From Ralstonia condita (GTDB lineage: Bacteria; Pseudomonadota; Gammaproteobacteria; Burkholderiales; Burkholderiaceae): a stretch of DNA of 64,000 nucleotides. The translations under genes and the position numbers were made by a program. This document shows positions 18,009-24,920 of this stretch, piece after piece. The stretch covers positions 62,001-126,000 of the forward strand of contig NZ_CATYWO010000005.1 in the NCBI RefSeq assembly GCF_958405655.1, read 5' to 3'. Each line of letters opens with the position of its first letter. Position 1 is the stretch's first letter. The notes beneath the pieces are model-generated. The model worked only from the letters and a program-made list of their open reading frames with translations, ran no database searches and was not told the origin of the DNA.

Positions 18009-19289
18009 TCAGGCTTTCAGCTTGAAGCCGTCGGCATACGCGGCGGGGTTCTTCGCATCCCACACCACGCCGTCGATCAGCTTGGCCGTGCGCATGTCGC
18101 TCTTGGGCAGCGGCGTGCCCGTGGCGGCGGCCGCCTGCTTGTAGATGTCGATGCGGTTGATCTGCTTGGCCACGGCCAGGTAATCCGGATGCGCTTTCAG
18201 CAGGCCCCAGCGCTTGTGCTGCGTGAGGAACCACATGCCGTCCGACAGGTACGGGAAGTTGACTGCGCCGTCGTGATAGAAGCGCATCGGGTCCGGGTCG
18301 TCCCAGGTCTTGCCCAGGCCATTCGAGTAACGGCCCAGCATGCGGTCGAGAATGATGTCCATGTCGGTGTTGACGTAGGACTTGGCGGCGATGGTCTCGG
18401 CCGTCTTGCGGCGGTTCGACGCGGATGCATCGATGAACTTGCTCGCCTCCAGCACCGCAGCCGTGAGGGCACGTGCGGTGTTCGGATACTTCTGCACAAA
18501 CTCCGCTGTGGTGCCGAGCACCTTCTCGGGGTGGTCTTTCCAGATGGCCTGTGTGGTCTCGGCGGTAAAGCCGATGTTGTCGGCAATCGCGCGCGCGCCC
18601 CACGGCTCGCCCACGCAGAAGCCGTCCATGTTGCCCACGCGCATGTTGGCCACCATCTGCGGCGGCGGCACGGTGATCGCCTTCGCATCCTGCAGCGGGT
18701 GGATGCCGTGCGCGGCCAGCCAGTAGTACAGCCACATCGCGTGCGTGCCGGTCGGGAAGGTCTGCGCGAAGACGTATTCGCGCTTCTCCTTGGTCATGAC
18801 CGCACGCAGCGATGCGCCGTCCTTGACGCCTGCTGCCTTGAGCTTGTTCGACAGCGTGATCGCCTGGCCGTTGTTGTTGAGCGTCATCAGCACGGCCATG
18901 TCTTTCTTCGGGCCGCCAATGCCGAGTTGCACGCCGTAGATCAGGCCGTAGAGCACGTGCGCCGCATCCAGGTCGCCCGACGCCAGCTTGTCGCGCACGC
19001 CGGCCCAGGAGGCTTCTTTCGACGGCGTGATCTTGATGCCGTATTTCTTGTCGATGCCGAGCGTGGACGCCATGACCACCGAGGCGCAGTCCGTGAGCGG
19101 GATGAAGCCGACCTTCAGCTCCGTCTTCTCGGGCGCATCGGAGCCGGCGGCCCAGGCCCCGGCACGCACCAGCGGATCGATCAATGCCACGGCACTGCCT
19201 CCTGCAATCGTCGCCGCGGCTTTCATGATGCTGCGGCGCTTCGGGTTGATCGGGTTGACGAGAGCGTCGGTCTTGTCTGGCGCGGCCAT
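18009..19289 (-). CDS. nrtA: Nitrate ABC transporter substrate-binding protein, Tat-type signal
   Basis: 426 aa from ATG 19289, with GGAG 6 bases upstream. The N-terminus has a twin-arginine-like motif (NPKRRSIMKAAATIAGG) before a hydrophobic stretch, so it is probably exported folded. The NrtA/CmpA domain is recognised by LKVGFIPLTDCASVVMA, LLYGLIYGVQLG-like HVLYGLIYGVQLGIGG, PPPQMVANMRVGNMDGFCVGEPWGARAI and NFPYLSDGMWFLTQHKRWG. The export signal argues against it being the cytoplasmic sensor NasS. Its leader carries a sigma-54 promoter and an ANTAR antitermination element. Confidence 0.92.
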   Translation of the reverse strand: MAAPDKTDALVNPINPKRRSIMKAAATIAGGSAVALIDPLVRAGAWAAGSDAPEKTELKVGFIPLTDCASVVMASTLGIDKKYGIKITPSKEASWAGVRDKLASGDLDAAHVLYGLIYGVQLGIGGPKKDMAVLMTLNNNGQAITLSNKLKAAGVKDGASLRAVMTKEKREYVFAQTFPTGTHAMWLYYWLAAHGIHPLQDAKAITVPPPQMVANMRVGNMDGFCVGEPWGARAIADNIGFTAETTQAIWKDHPEKVLGTTAEFVQKYPNTARALTAAVLEASKFIDASASNRRKTAETIAAKSYVNTDMDIILDRMLGRYSNGLGKTWDDPDPMRFYHDGAVNFPYLSDGMWFLTQHKRWGLLKAHPDYLAVAKQINRIDIYKQAAAATGTPLPKSDMRTAKLIDGVVWDAKNPAAYADGFKLKA

Positions 19290-19307
19290 CCATGGCTCCA
19301 AAGAAAA

Positions 19308-19372
19308 GGCGTCCCGACGCGCGCCATCGCCCATCGCCAAGGAAGGGTCGCAGAGCCGTGCGTCGGGACGCC
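19308..19372 (-). terminator. Intrinsic terminator (attenuator) in the nrtA leader
   Basis: On the minus strand, GGCGTCCCGACGC (19372-19360) pairs perfectly with GCGTCGGGACGCC (19320-19308) across a 39-base loop. It is followed directly by TTTTCTTT, and the nrtA ATG is 18 bases beyond the stem. The 5' arm shares bases with hairpin P2 of the ANTAR element, so the two structures exclude each other. Confidence 0.88.
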
Positions 19373-19406
19373 GTTGTCCCATGCCGGTACCTACGTTGGC
19401 ACCGGC
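19365..19406 (-). promoter_or_regulatory. ANTAR-type dual hexaloop RNA element in the nrtA leader
   Basis: Read on the minus strand, P1 is GCCGGTGCC-AACGTA-GGTACCGGC (19406-19383; 9 pairs, one G-U). After a 2-base linker, P2 is GGGAC-AACGGC-GTCCC (19380-19365; 5 perfect pairs). Both loops are hexanucleotides with A at position 1 and G at position 4, the known recognition features for ANTAR-domain antiterminators. P2 overlaps the 5' arm of the downstream terminator, so protein binding would favour readthrough. An ANTAR gene is the next gene upstream. Confidence 0.88.
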
Positions 19407-19420
19407 TTCGCAGCGACACT

Positions 19421-19436
19421 TGCAAGGGGTATGCCA
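19421..19436 (-). promoter_or_regulatory. Sigma-54 promoter of nrtABD
   Basis: Minus-strand TGGCATACCCCTTGCA has the GG-N10-GC core of -24/-12 promoters and matches the TGGCAC-N5-TTGCA consensus except near the centre. The predicted start, at about 19410, is 4 bases before hairpin P1, which fits the leader element exactly. Implies RpoN and an NtrC-type activator; no NtrC site was identified with confidence. Confidence 0.85.
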
Positions 19437-19486
19437 ACGTTGAGCAAAGGGTTTCGGCGATCCGGATTCAGAACGCCACGCGCCGA

Positions 19487-19780
19487 GCTTTTTTCTCGGT
19501 GTTCCGAGCTCGGAGCTCGGCATGCGTGGCTTTTTGCTCGGCGAATGGAGCTCAGAGCTCGGCACGTGAGGCTTTTTGCTCGGTGGTTGAGGCCCAGAGC
19601 TCGGCGCGTGAGACTTTTAGCTCGGCGGTTGAGGCTCGGAGCTCGGCGCGTGAGGCTTTTTGCTCGGCCATTGAGGCTCGGAGCTCGGCGTGTGAGGCTT
19701 TTAGCTCGGCGGTTGAGGTTCAGAACTCGACGTGCGAGGCTTTTAGCTCGGTGATTGAGGTTCGGAACGCCGCGTGTGAG
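19487..19780. repeat. Seven tandem 42-bp units between nasT and nrtA
   Basis: Units start at 19487, 19529, 19571, 19613, 19655, 19697 and 19739, each exactly 42 bases, with a partial eighth. Each begins GCTTTTTGCTCGG or GCTTTTAGCTCGG, contains TTGAGG and (in most) AGCTCGG, and ends CGTGAG or a variant. Divergence is greatest at both ends. The length is a multiple of three, so several frames stay open, but no start or context supports a gene. It lies 51 bases upstream of the sigma-54 promoter, where activator-binding sequences would be expected. Together with the promoter and leader it fills the 572-base gap between nrtA and nasT. Confidence 0.93.
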
Positions 19781-19861
19781 GTCCGGAACACCGCGCGCGA
19801 CTGGTGCGTTTCCAGCGCCGGAGTTGTGCGGCGCACCAAAGCTGGGCGGTGGCCCGGCCGC

Positions 19862-20500
19862 TCAACTGGCCATCACATCGATCACCCGTTGGGCGGCTTC
19901 CACTAGCTTGATGTTGCGGTCCATCGCCATCTTGCGCAGGCGTTTGAAGGCATCGTCTTCCGACAGGTTCATCTGCTTCATCAGCAGGCCCTTGGCGCGC
20001 TCCAGCACCTTGCGTTCGGCCAGTTGCGTCTTGGCGGTGTCCAGCTCTGCGCGCAACGCACTTTCGTGCTCGAAGCGAGCATAGGCCACGTCCAACACCG
20101 CCTTGACGCGCGTGGGCTTGATGCCGTCCACGATGTAGGCGGTGATGCCCGCAGCAAACGCGGTTTTGATCCGCGTGGCGTCGTCGTTGTCGGTAAACAG
20201 CACGATCGGGCGCGGCGCATGCTGTGTGGCCACGCAGACGTGTTCGATGGTGTCCCGCGCGGCCGATTCGGACGCGACGATGACCATGTCGGGCTGGGTC
20301 TCGGCAATGCGCTCGGGCAGCGTCAGGTCGGCATCCGCGAGCCCCACATCGACAAAGCCCGCCTCAGCCAGACCGGCGCGGATCAACTCGAGGTTGATCT
20401 GTTCCGCATCGAGCGGATCGCGCACCAGCAGCACGCGCATCGGCGCGGCCGGGTGGGGTGCGGCGGGCGAGGCGGACGGGGCGGGCGATTTCGATTGCAT
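19862..20500 (-). CDS. nasT: NasT-like response regulator with ANTAR RNA-binding domain
   Basis: 212 aa from ATG 20500; the receiver-like domain begins at an internal Met (20440), giving 192 aa, closer to usual NasT length, so the start is uncertain. The N-terminal receiver-like domain (MRVLLVRDPLDAEQINLEL) has PDMVIVASESAARDT where the phospho-acceptor Asp would be expected, so it is probably not phosphorylated normally. The C-terminal ANTAR domain is clear: AERKVLERAKGLLMKQMNLSEDDAFKRLRKMAMDRN. NasT binds leader RNA and prevents termination in nitrate assimilation operons. It precedes nrtABD on the same strand. Its usual partner NasS is not seen. Confidence 0.9.
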   Translation of the reverse strand: MQSKSPAPSASPAAPHPAAPMRVLLVRDPLDAEQINLELIRAGLAEAGFVDVGLADADLTLPERIAETQPDMVIVASESAARDTIEHVCVATQHAPRPIVLFTDNDDATRIKTAFAAGITAYIVDGIKPTRVKAVLDVAYARFEHESALRAELDTAKTQLAERKVLERAKGLLMKQMNLSEDDAFKRLRKMAMDRNIKLVEAAQRVIDVMAS

Positions 20501-20648
20501 GGCGCAAAGTGGGGCAGTGTGCACGCCACTCATGCAAGAACCGCGCCGGGCCGGTGCGGGTGTATTCTCGCAAACTCGTCGGTCGCCGGGGGGCGGTGGC
20601 CGCAGTGTCCCCACCTGTTCTGATCCAGCTTAGCCTCAGGAGACCCGC

Positions 20649-21350
20649 ATGACCGAGTTCGTCGTCACCCCGCCCGCCGTCAACGGCATTCCCGTCCGTG
20701 GTGGGCAGGGTCAGTTTCCGGTGCGCCGTGTGTACTGCGTCGGCCGCAACTACGCCGCCCACGCCCGCGAGATGGGCTCCGACCCCGACCGCGAGCCGCC
20801 GTTCTTCTTCTGCAAGCCGGCCGACGCCGTGCGCTACATCCCCGACGGCGAGACCGGCCAGTTCGTCTACCCGACTGAAACCAAGGATTGCCACTACGAG
20901 ATCGAACTCGTGGTCGCCATCGGCACGGGTGGCCGCGACATCTCCGTGGAAACCGCTGCCAACCATATCTACGGTTACGCCGTCGGCCTGGACATGACGC
21001 GCCGCGATCTGCAGAACGCCGCCAAGAAGGGCGGCCGCCCGTGGGAAACCGGCAAGGCGTTCGACGGCTCCGCGCCCATCGGGCCCATCGTGCCGGCCAA
21101 GGATGTGGCGCACCCGGACAAGGGCGCCATCACGCTGTCGGTCAATGGCCGCGAGCATCAGCGCGGTGATCTGTCCGACCTGATCTGGTCGGTGCCGGAA
21201 ACCATTGCGTATCTGTCGCGCCTGTTCGAACTGCGCCCCGGCGACCTGATCTACACCGGCACGCCGGAAGGCGTTGGCCCGGTGGTCGTCGGCGACCTGA
21301 TGGTCGGCAAGATCGACGGCGTGGGTGAGCTGCACGTGAAGGTCATTTGA
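20649..21350 (+). CDS. Fumarylacetoacetate hydrolase family protein (fumarylpyruvate hydrolase type)
   Basis: 233 aa with the FAH catalytic fold: YCVGRNYAAHAREMG at the start, the metal ligands in CHYEIELVVAIG (E-x-E), a conserved GYAVGLDMTRRDLQ with the third ligand Asp, and YTGTPEGVGPVVVGD at the end. Enzymes of this family hydrolyse C-C bonds of fumarylacetoacetate or fumarylpyruvate, releasing fumarate. The neighbouring isomerase (26 bases downstream) supports a ring-cleavage pathway, either homogentisate or gentisate. Sequence alone does not decide which. ATG 20649 follows CAGGAGACCCGC. Confidence 0.92.
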   Translation: MTEFVVTPPAVNGIPVRGGQGQFPVRRVYCVGRNYAAHAREMGSDPDREPPFFFCKPADAVRYIPDGETGQFVYPTETKDCHYEIELVVAIGTGGRDISVETAANHIYGYAVGLDMTRRDLQNAAKKGGRPWETGKAFDGSAPIGPIVPAKDVAHPDKGAITLSVNGREHQRGDLSDLIWSVPETIAYLSRLFELRPGDLIYTGTPEGVGPVVVGDLMVGKIDGVGELHVKVI

Positions 21351-21376
21351 TAGACCCGACAGAAGAGTCAGAAGCC

Positions 21377-22021
21377 ATGTCGATCAAGCTGTACAACTAT
21401 TTCCGCAGTTCGGCGTCGTTCCGCGTGCGCATCGCACTGGAGGTCAAGGGCCTGTCGTACGACTATGCGCCGGTGCACCTGCTCAAGGGCGAGCAGATGG
21501 CGCCCGACTTCGTCAGGATGAACCCCGATGGACTCGTGCCCGTGCTGTGCGACGGCACCGACGTGCTGAACCAGTCCCTGGCGATCGTCGAATACCTGGA
21601 AGAGACGCACCCCGAGCCCACGCTGCTGCCCGGCTCGCCAAGCAACCGCGCGCACATCCGCGCGATTGCGCTCGCCATCGCGTGCGAGATCCATCCGCTG
21701 AACAATCCGCGCGTGCTGAAGTACTTGAAGAACACGTTCAACGTGGAAGAAGAGGCGCGCAATGACTGGTATCGCCACTGGGTGAAGCTGGGGTTTGCAG
21801 CGTTGGAGACGCGGCTATCACAGTCGCCGCTCACGGGCGCCTACTGCGTTGGCGACACGCCGACGCTGGCCGACGTGTGCCTGGTCCCGCAGGTGTTCAA
21901 CGGCAAGCGGGTTGATGTGGCGGTGGAGAATTACCCGACGCTTGCGCGCATCTTTGAGCACTGCATGGCGCAGGAGGCGTTTCAGAGGGCTGCGCCTGGG
22001 GTGCAGCCGGATGCGGCGTGA
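21377..22021 (+). CDS. maiA: Maleylacetoacetate/maleylpyruvate isomerase (zeta-class GST)
   Basis: 214 aa from ATG 21377. The zeta-class glutathione motif is YFRSSASFRVRIALEVKGL (SSxSxRVRIAL), and the N-terminal thioredoxin fold continues with DGLVPVLCDG and LNQSLAIVEYLEETHPEP. A helical C-terminal domain follows (GDTPTLADVCLVPQVFNGKR). It performs glutathione-dependent cis-trans isomerisation to the fumaryl form, which the upstream hydrolase then cleaves, so the pair are consecutive steps. Confidence 0.93.
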   Translation: MSIKLYNYFRSSASFRVRIALEVKGLSYDYAPVHLLKGEQMAPDFVRMNPDGLVPVLCDGTDVLNQSLAIVEYLEETHPEPTLLPGSPSNRAHIRAIALAIACEIHPLNNPRVLKYLKNTFNVEEEARNDWYRHWVKLGFAALETRLSQSPLTGAYCVGDTPTLADVCLVPQVFNGKRVDVAVENYPTLARIFEHCMAQEAFQRAAPGVQPDAA

Positions 22022-22097
22022 TTGAGAGGGCGGGGGCGCTAGCAAGTCCCCTGTCACTATCTGAACGCAGGAGCACGCTGGCCGGCTTCAGTTGCCG

Positions 22098-22799
22098 TTA
22101 CTCCTGAATCTCGAATTGAAAGGGGACTTCCGGGTGCGTGAATCGCACTCGAACCTCTTTCTGGATTGGCACGAAACGCCGGCGCTCAAAGGTGTAATAC
22201 GACAGCAGTAACCCTGTTCGGTTTTCTTGCTGTGCGTCGAGCAGATATGTGTTCTTCGGGAAGGCAATCTTCCCATCGTCGGTCACCCTGACCGCCCTGC
22301 ACGACGAGAGCAAGCTCGGTAGGTGCAGGAACGTCGCTTTGCCTCGCAGCGACAATGGGTTGAGCAGCAGATAGATCTGTGTATGTCGGTTGGCTTCGCC
22401 TGAGCCTGAGCTTGCCCCTTCCACGCAAAGCGCGGCTGGATGGACAGTGGTCCTTGGAACCAGGAACACGCTTGCGCCCGGGGGATAGATGTCTGAGGGG
22501 TACTCTCCCGGGAAGGTCTTCGCTCGGCCAAAGCGATGGACGGCGCCATTGATGGTGATGCGATCTTGTGCAATTTCAACGCGCAAAGGCGTGCCTTCCA
22601 GAAACGCCCGAAGCTTCACATAGCTACCGGGTTGTCCCTGCACAGCATAGGTGGAGTTGTGATCGAATTCGATTGGCGCACCGAAAAGTCTGTGAGGTCG
22701 CGAGACGTAGAAGCTGTCGTAGTCTTCGAACATCTTGGCAGCGCTGGCATTCGTCATTACGGCAATCGCTGCCGTAGCCAAGATCACGGAAACTTTCAT
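22098..22799 (-). CDS. Secreted protein of unknown function in the PAAR-effector region
   Basis: 233 aa from ATG 22799, with a signal peptide (MKVSVILATAAIAVMTNASAAK). I do not recognise the family. The mature part is predicted beta-rich, with the recurring phrase PGSYVKLRAFLEGTPLRVEIAQDRITING and two Cys (ALCVEG, LLSSCRAV) that could form a disulfide. It ends FEIQE-stop. The same last codons recur as a 20-base exact repeat at 23819-23838, suggesting a lost paralogue. It is last in a minus-strand run of secreted proteins following a PAAR-M35 protein. An immunity or adaptor role is inferred from position only. Confidence 0.75.
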   Translation of the reverse strand: MKVSVILATAAIAVMTNASAAKMFEDYDSFYVSRPHRLFGAPIEFDHNSTYAVQGQPGSYVKLRAFLEGTPLRVEIAQDRITINGAVHRFGRAKTFPGEYPSDIYPPGASVFLVPRTTVHPAALCVEGASSGSGEANRHTQIYLLLNPLSLRGKATFLHLPSLLSSCRAVRVTDDGKIAFPKNTYLLDAQQENRTGLLLSYYTFERRRFVPIQKEVRVRFTHPEVPFQFEIQE

Positions 22800-22861
22800 C
22801 GGTATGCCTTTGCCGCTGTGGCGCTGAACTGGGCTGGAACGTGAGGCGAATATCAGACGAC

Positions 22862-23422
22862 TCACTGAGTGTTGATGGAGATGATCTTGATCGTCGGCTT
22901 ACTTCGACCCCGTTCCGTGATGCCGCTGATCCAGACCTCGCCGCTCCCGATCATGATGCCCCGGTAGCTCACGAACACATCCTCAAATCGTTGTGCTTCG
23001 ATCGCGTCCTTCACGCGTTGGTTGAAGATCGACGGGTGCTCCTTTCTAAATGCTGCCGGCGTCGCGATGCTGCTTGCTCCGTTTAGAGCATGGATGCGCA
23101 AGGGGTATTGGACGAGCCGACTGAGGGTATTCTTGTCATCGCGCTTGGTCGCGTCCTTCAAGCAGTCAAAGAATAGTTTTGCCTCGTCAAAGTCCAAGCC
23201 AGCTTGTTCGCTCAATGCTCTACGAAACACATCTTCCGCTGATCGCGATGGAGCAGAGAGTGAGGTTTCAGCTTCATAGCTCGGCTTGCCCGTGAGCAAG
23301 TGCGGGCAGCTGGCGTACGTTGTGCCGGGCGGTATTGCAAAAGACAGGGCTGTGATGGCTTGCAAATAGAGCAAGGGATGGGTGCGCAGATCCATAGCCA
23401 TGTTTGGAGGAGGCGTCTTCAT
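22862..23422 (-). CDS. Hypothetical secreted protein
   Basis: 186 aa. A hydrophobic N-terminal stretch (LLYLQAITALSFAIPPGTTYASC) suggests export; the first Met (23422) may be upstream of the true start, since Met codons at residues 8 and 10 are also possible. The C-terminal part, RVKDAIEAQRFEDVFVSYRGIMIGSGEVWISGI, reads like a small conserved secreted domain that I cannot name. It begins 2 bases after the lipoprotein gene stop, so translation is probably coupled. Confidence 0.72.
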   Translation of the reverse strand: MKTPPPNMAMDLRTHPLLYLQAITALSFAIPPGTTYASCPHLLTGKPSYEAETSLSAPSRSAEDVFRRALSEQAGLDFDEAKLFFDCLKDATKRDDKNTLSRLVQYPLRIHALNGASSIATPAAFRKEHPSIFNQRVKDAIEAQRFEDVFVSYRGIMIGSGEVWISGITERGRSKPTIKIISINTQ

Positions 23423-23424
23423 AA

Positions 23425-23751
23425 TCAGTCCGTTGACGACGACGTGGGGTGCTGCTCAGCCCCAGATCTGATGCGGGCTGGCTGGATATCAAAATTCTGC
23501 CTGTCGATGACCCAGCCACGCCCCTTCTTGCACTGAATCTCGGTGTGGAGATAGACCTTCATGACCACGCTGCGCAGTGGGGTGCATGTGTCGCCGGGCA
23601 CCAAGGTGAACAAGACCTGGTCTTCGGTGTCCTCTTCTGAGGCATAGACGGAGGTACTTTGCTTCGCTGTCCACACTGCAGCTGCATGTTCTCCTGAGCA
23701 TGCGGTGGCTACCAGGGCATTCAGTAGAAGCATTGGGACAGAAATCCTCAT
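23425..23751 (-). CDS. Small lipoprotein of unknown function
   Basis: 108 aa. The N-terminus MRISVPMLLLNALVATAC ends in a plausible lipobox (VATAC), so it is likely membrane-anchored in the periplasm. The mature part (VWTAKQSTSVYAS...VLFTLVPGDTCTPL...KKGRGWVI) has the spacing of an SH3-like barrel with two Cys; this is a visual impression. It is the first of three closely packed genes (23751 to 22098) directly after the repeat remnant at 23819. Confidence 0.72.
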   Translation of the reverse strand: MRISVPMLLLNALVATACSGEHAAAVWTAKQSTSVYASEEDTEDQVLFTLVPGDTCTPLRSVVMKVYLHTEIQCKKGRGWVIDRQNFDIQPARIRSGAEQHPTSSSTD

Positions 23752-23818
23752 GGACTCTCCTTGGCGTCAAACCGTTTTTCACCGTGCTTGACCGGATCTT
23801 TCGTCTCGAGAAGCCATA

Positions 23819-23838
23819 ACTCCTGAATCTCGAATTGA
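23819..23838. repeat. 20-bp exact copy of the 3' end of the 22098 gene
   Basis: Sequence ACTCCTGAATCTCGAATTGA is identical to 22100-22119, which encodes the last residues (FEIQE-stop) of the 22098 gene. Here it stands alone with no ORF leading into it of the right kind. Best explained as the tail of a deleted upstream paralogue, or the junction of a duplication of the 1.7-kb block between the copies. Confidence 0.75.
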
Positions 23839-23904
23839 GAAGAAGGAAAAATCCCGCTGAGAAGCGTATTTTGCTTTTATCTATGTTTTTATTTTGCCTC
23901 TTCT

Positions 23905-24315
23905 TTAACATTGCGACATTTCTAAAAGATTTTTAAGAAATGAATTTTGTGCCTTCCTGAGTTCATAGAGACATTCCTCATAAATTGCAGGATACATAGT
24001 TCCGTCTGAATTATTTTCCCATTTTGCGCCCGCATCTCGTTGTAGTGTGCAAAATTTCTCGGCGTGCGATTGCGAGGTCATGTATTCGTCCAATAGTCGA
24101 GCATGAGAATTTCCATGGGGAATTGATTTGGAAACGCTCTTGTAAATTCTCGCGTTCTCTTTGGTGAGATTAATTTTTAGTGCTTGGTAACATTGTGCAT
24201 CCCCATATCCACCCCCAAGATGTTTCAGGCAATCGGATTTGTTATCCGAAGCCGAAAAAGCGAAACCCGATACGGTTACCACGATTGGTGCGATTATTTT
24301 AGTGAGATGCATCAT
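23905..24315 (-). CDS. LprI-like secreted Cys-rich protein
   Basis: 136 aa (start at 24315, or the second Met at 24312). It has a short signal peptide (LTKIIAPIVVTVSGFAFSA), then DCLKHLGGGYGDAQCYQALKINLTKENARIYKSV. A long helical segment follows, ending in CTLQRDAGAKWEN-type and YEECLYEL motifs. Cys placement and helix pattern recall DUF1311/LprI lysozyme-inhibitor-like proteins. The gene is visibly AT-richer than everything around it (runs such as TTTTTAAGAAATG), which suggests horizontal transfer. Candidate periplasmic immunity protein by context only. Confidence 0.75.
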   Translation of the reverse strand: MMHLTKIIAPIVVTVSGFAFSASDNKSDCLKHLGGGYGDAQCYQALKINLTKENARIYKSVSKSIPHGNSHARLLDEYMTSQSHAEKFCTLQRDAGAKWENNSDGTMYPAIYEECLYELRKAQNSFLKNLLEMSQC

Positions 24316-24494
24316 AAACGCCGGTCGTGAAAAGTCGTGGCTCCGAAGCGCGCCTTGCGCGGACTCGGGTGTTGCTCCCGACGCGCTAGGTCGGCAAGAA
24401 CGCCCTTCTTGTCACGTAGTCAGCCGCGGATGCGGCCGCTATATGCAGAACCGCGGAGGAGGGGAGCTTGCGCATTGAGGACAGCCAAGTTCGC

Positions 24495-24920
24495 CTATCT
24501 CTTGGTAGGCATGTCGCCGTCAGAGCAGCACGGGTTGGGGCACGCTGGCAAGATCGATATCTCGACTCGCCGTCCGTTTCCTACATCATCTGACCGGTAG
24601 ACGCCGTAATGTTCATCCACCGGCACTTGGTTGAAGTGTTGGGTTTTCAGGATGGACACGACGGCTTGTAAGCGTGCTTTTGCCAGCGCACGCGCGTTAC
24701 GCTCATGGTCTTCTGCCCGCCCATCGACCTGAAGCACCTCTTGCGTCGGATACTTGATGCGCTGATCTACCATCCAATTCGCTAGGCGAAGTATTTCCGA
24801 CGAAGATACCGCAGCGGAATCCGAAGAAAAGTACACATCAAAATTCTGACCCGGCATGCAGGCATACGAGACGCCGGCACTCAAGAGCAGAAATGCCGCC
24901 AGCGTATTTCTAATCTTCAT
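24495..24920 (-). CDS. Exported OmpA-C-like protein downstream of the PAAR-M35 gene
   Basis: 141 aa from ATG 24920 (24929 also possible), overlapping the end of the PAAR-M35 gene by 11 bases, so the two are translationally coupled. Signal peptide MKIRNTLAAFLLLSAGVSYA. The remainder resembles a reduced OmpA peptidoglycan-binding domain: FDVYFSSDSAAVSSSEIL, VDGRAEDHERNARALAKARLQAV and NGRRVEISILP. The tail CPNPCCSD is Cys-rich. Tight coupling to a predicted toxin makes it the first candidate for the cognate immunity protein. Confidence 0.78.
   Translation of the reverse strand: MKIRNTLAAFLLLSAGVSYACMPGQNFDVYFSSDSAAVSSSEILRLANWMVDQRIKYPTQEVLQVDGRAEDHERNARALAKARLQAVVSILKTQHFNQVPVDEHYGVYRSDDVGNGRRVEISILPACPNPCCSDGDMPTKR

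Noticed and set aside
18009..19289. Calling this gene nasS
   Set aside because: A twin-arginine-like export signal is present, which suits NrtA and not a cytoplasmic sensor.
16887..19754. 955-aa plus-strand ORF across the nrt operon
   Set aside because: Shadow of nrtD-nrtB-nrtA; composition (Arg/His/Gln) and lack of motifs rule out a gene.
19487..19780. CRISPR array
   Set aside because: Units are contiguous with no unique spacers; no cas genes are nearby.
19292..19906. Plus-strand ORF with 14-aa repeats (EAFCSAIEARSSAC-like)
   Set aside because: The periodicity comes from the 42-bp DNA repeat. The frame crosses the sigma-54 promoter, the ANTAR leader and the 3' end of nasT, and has no ribosome site.
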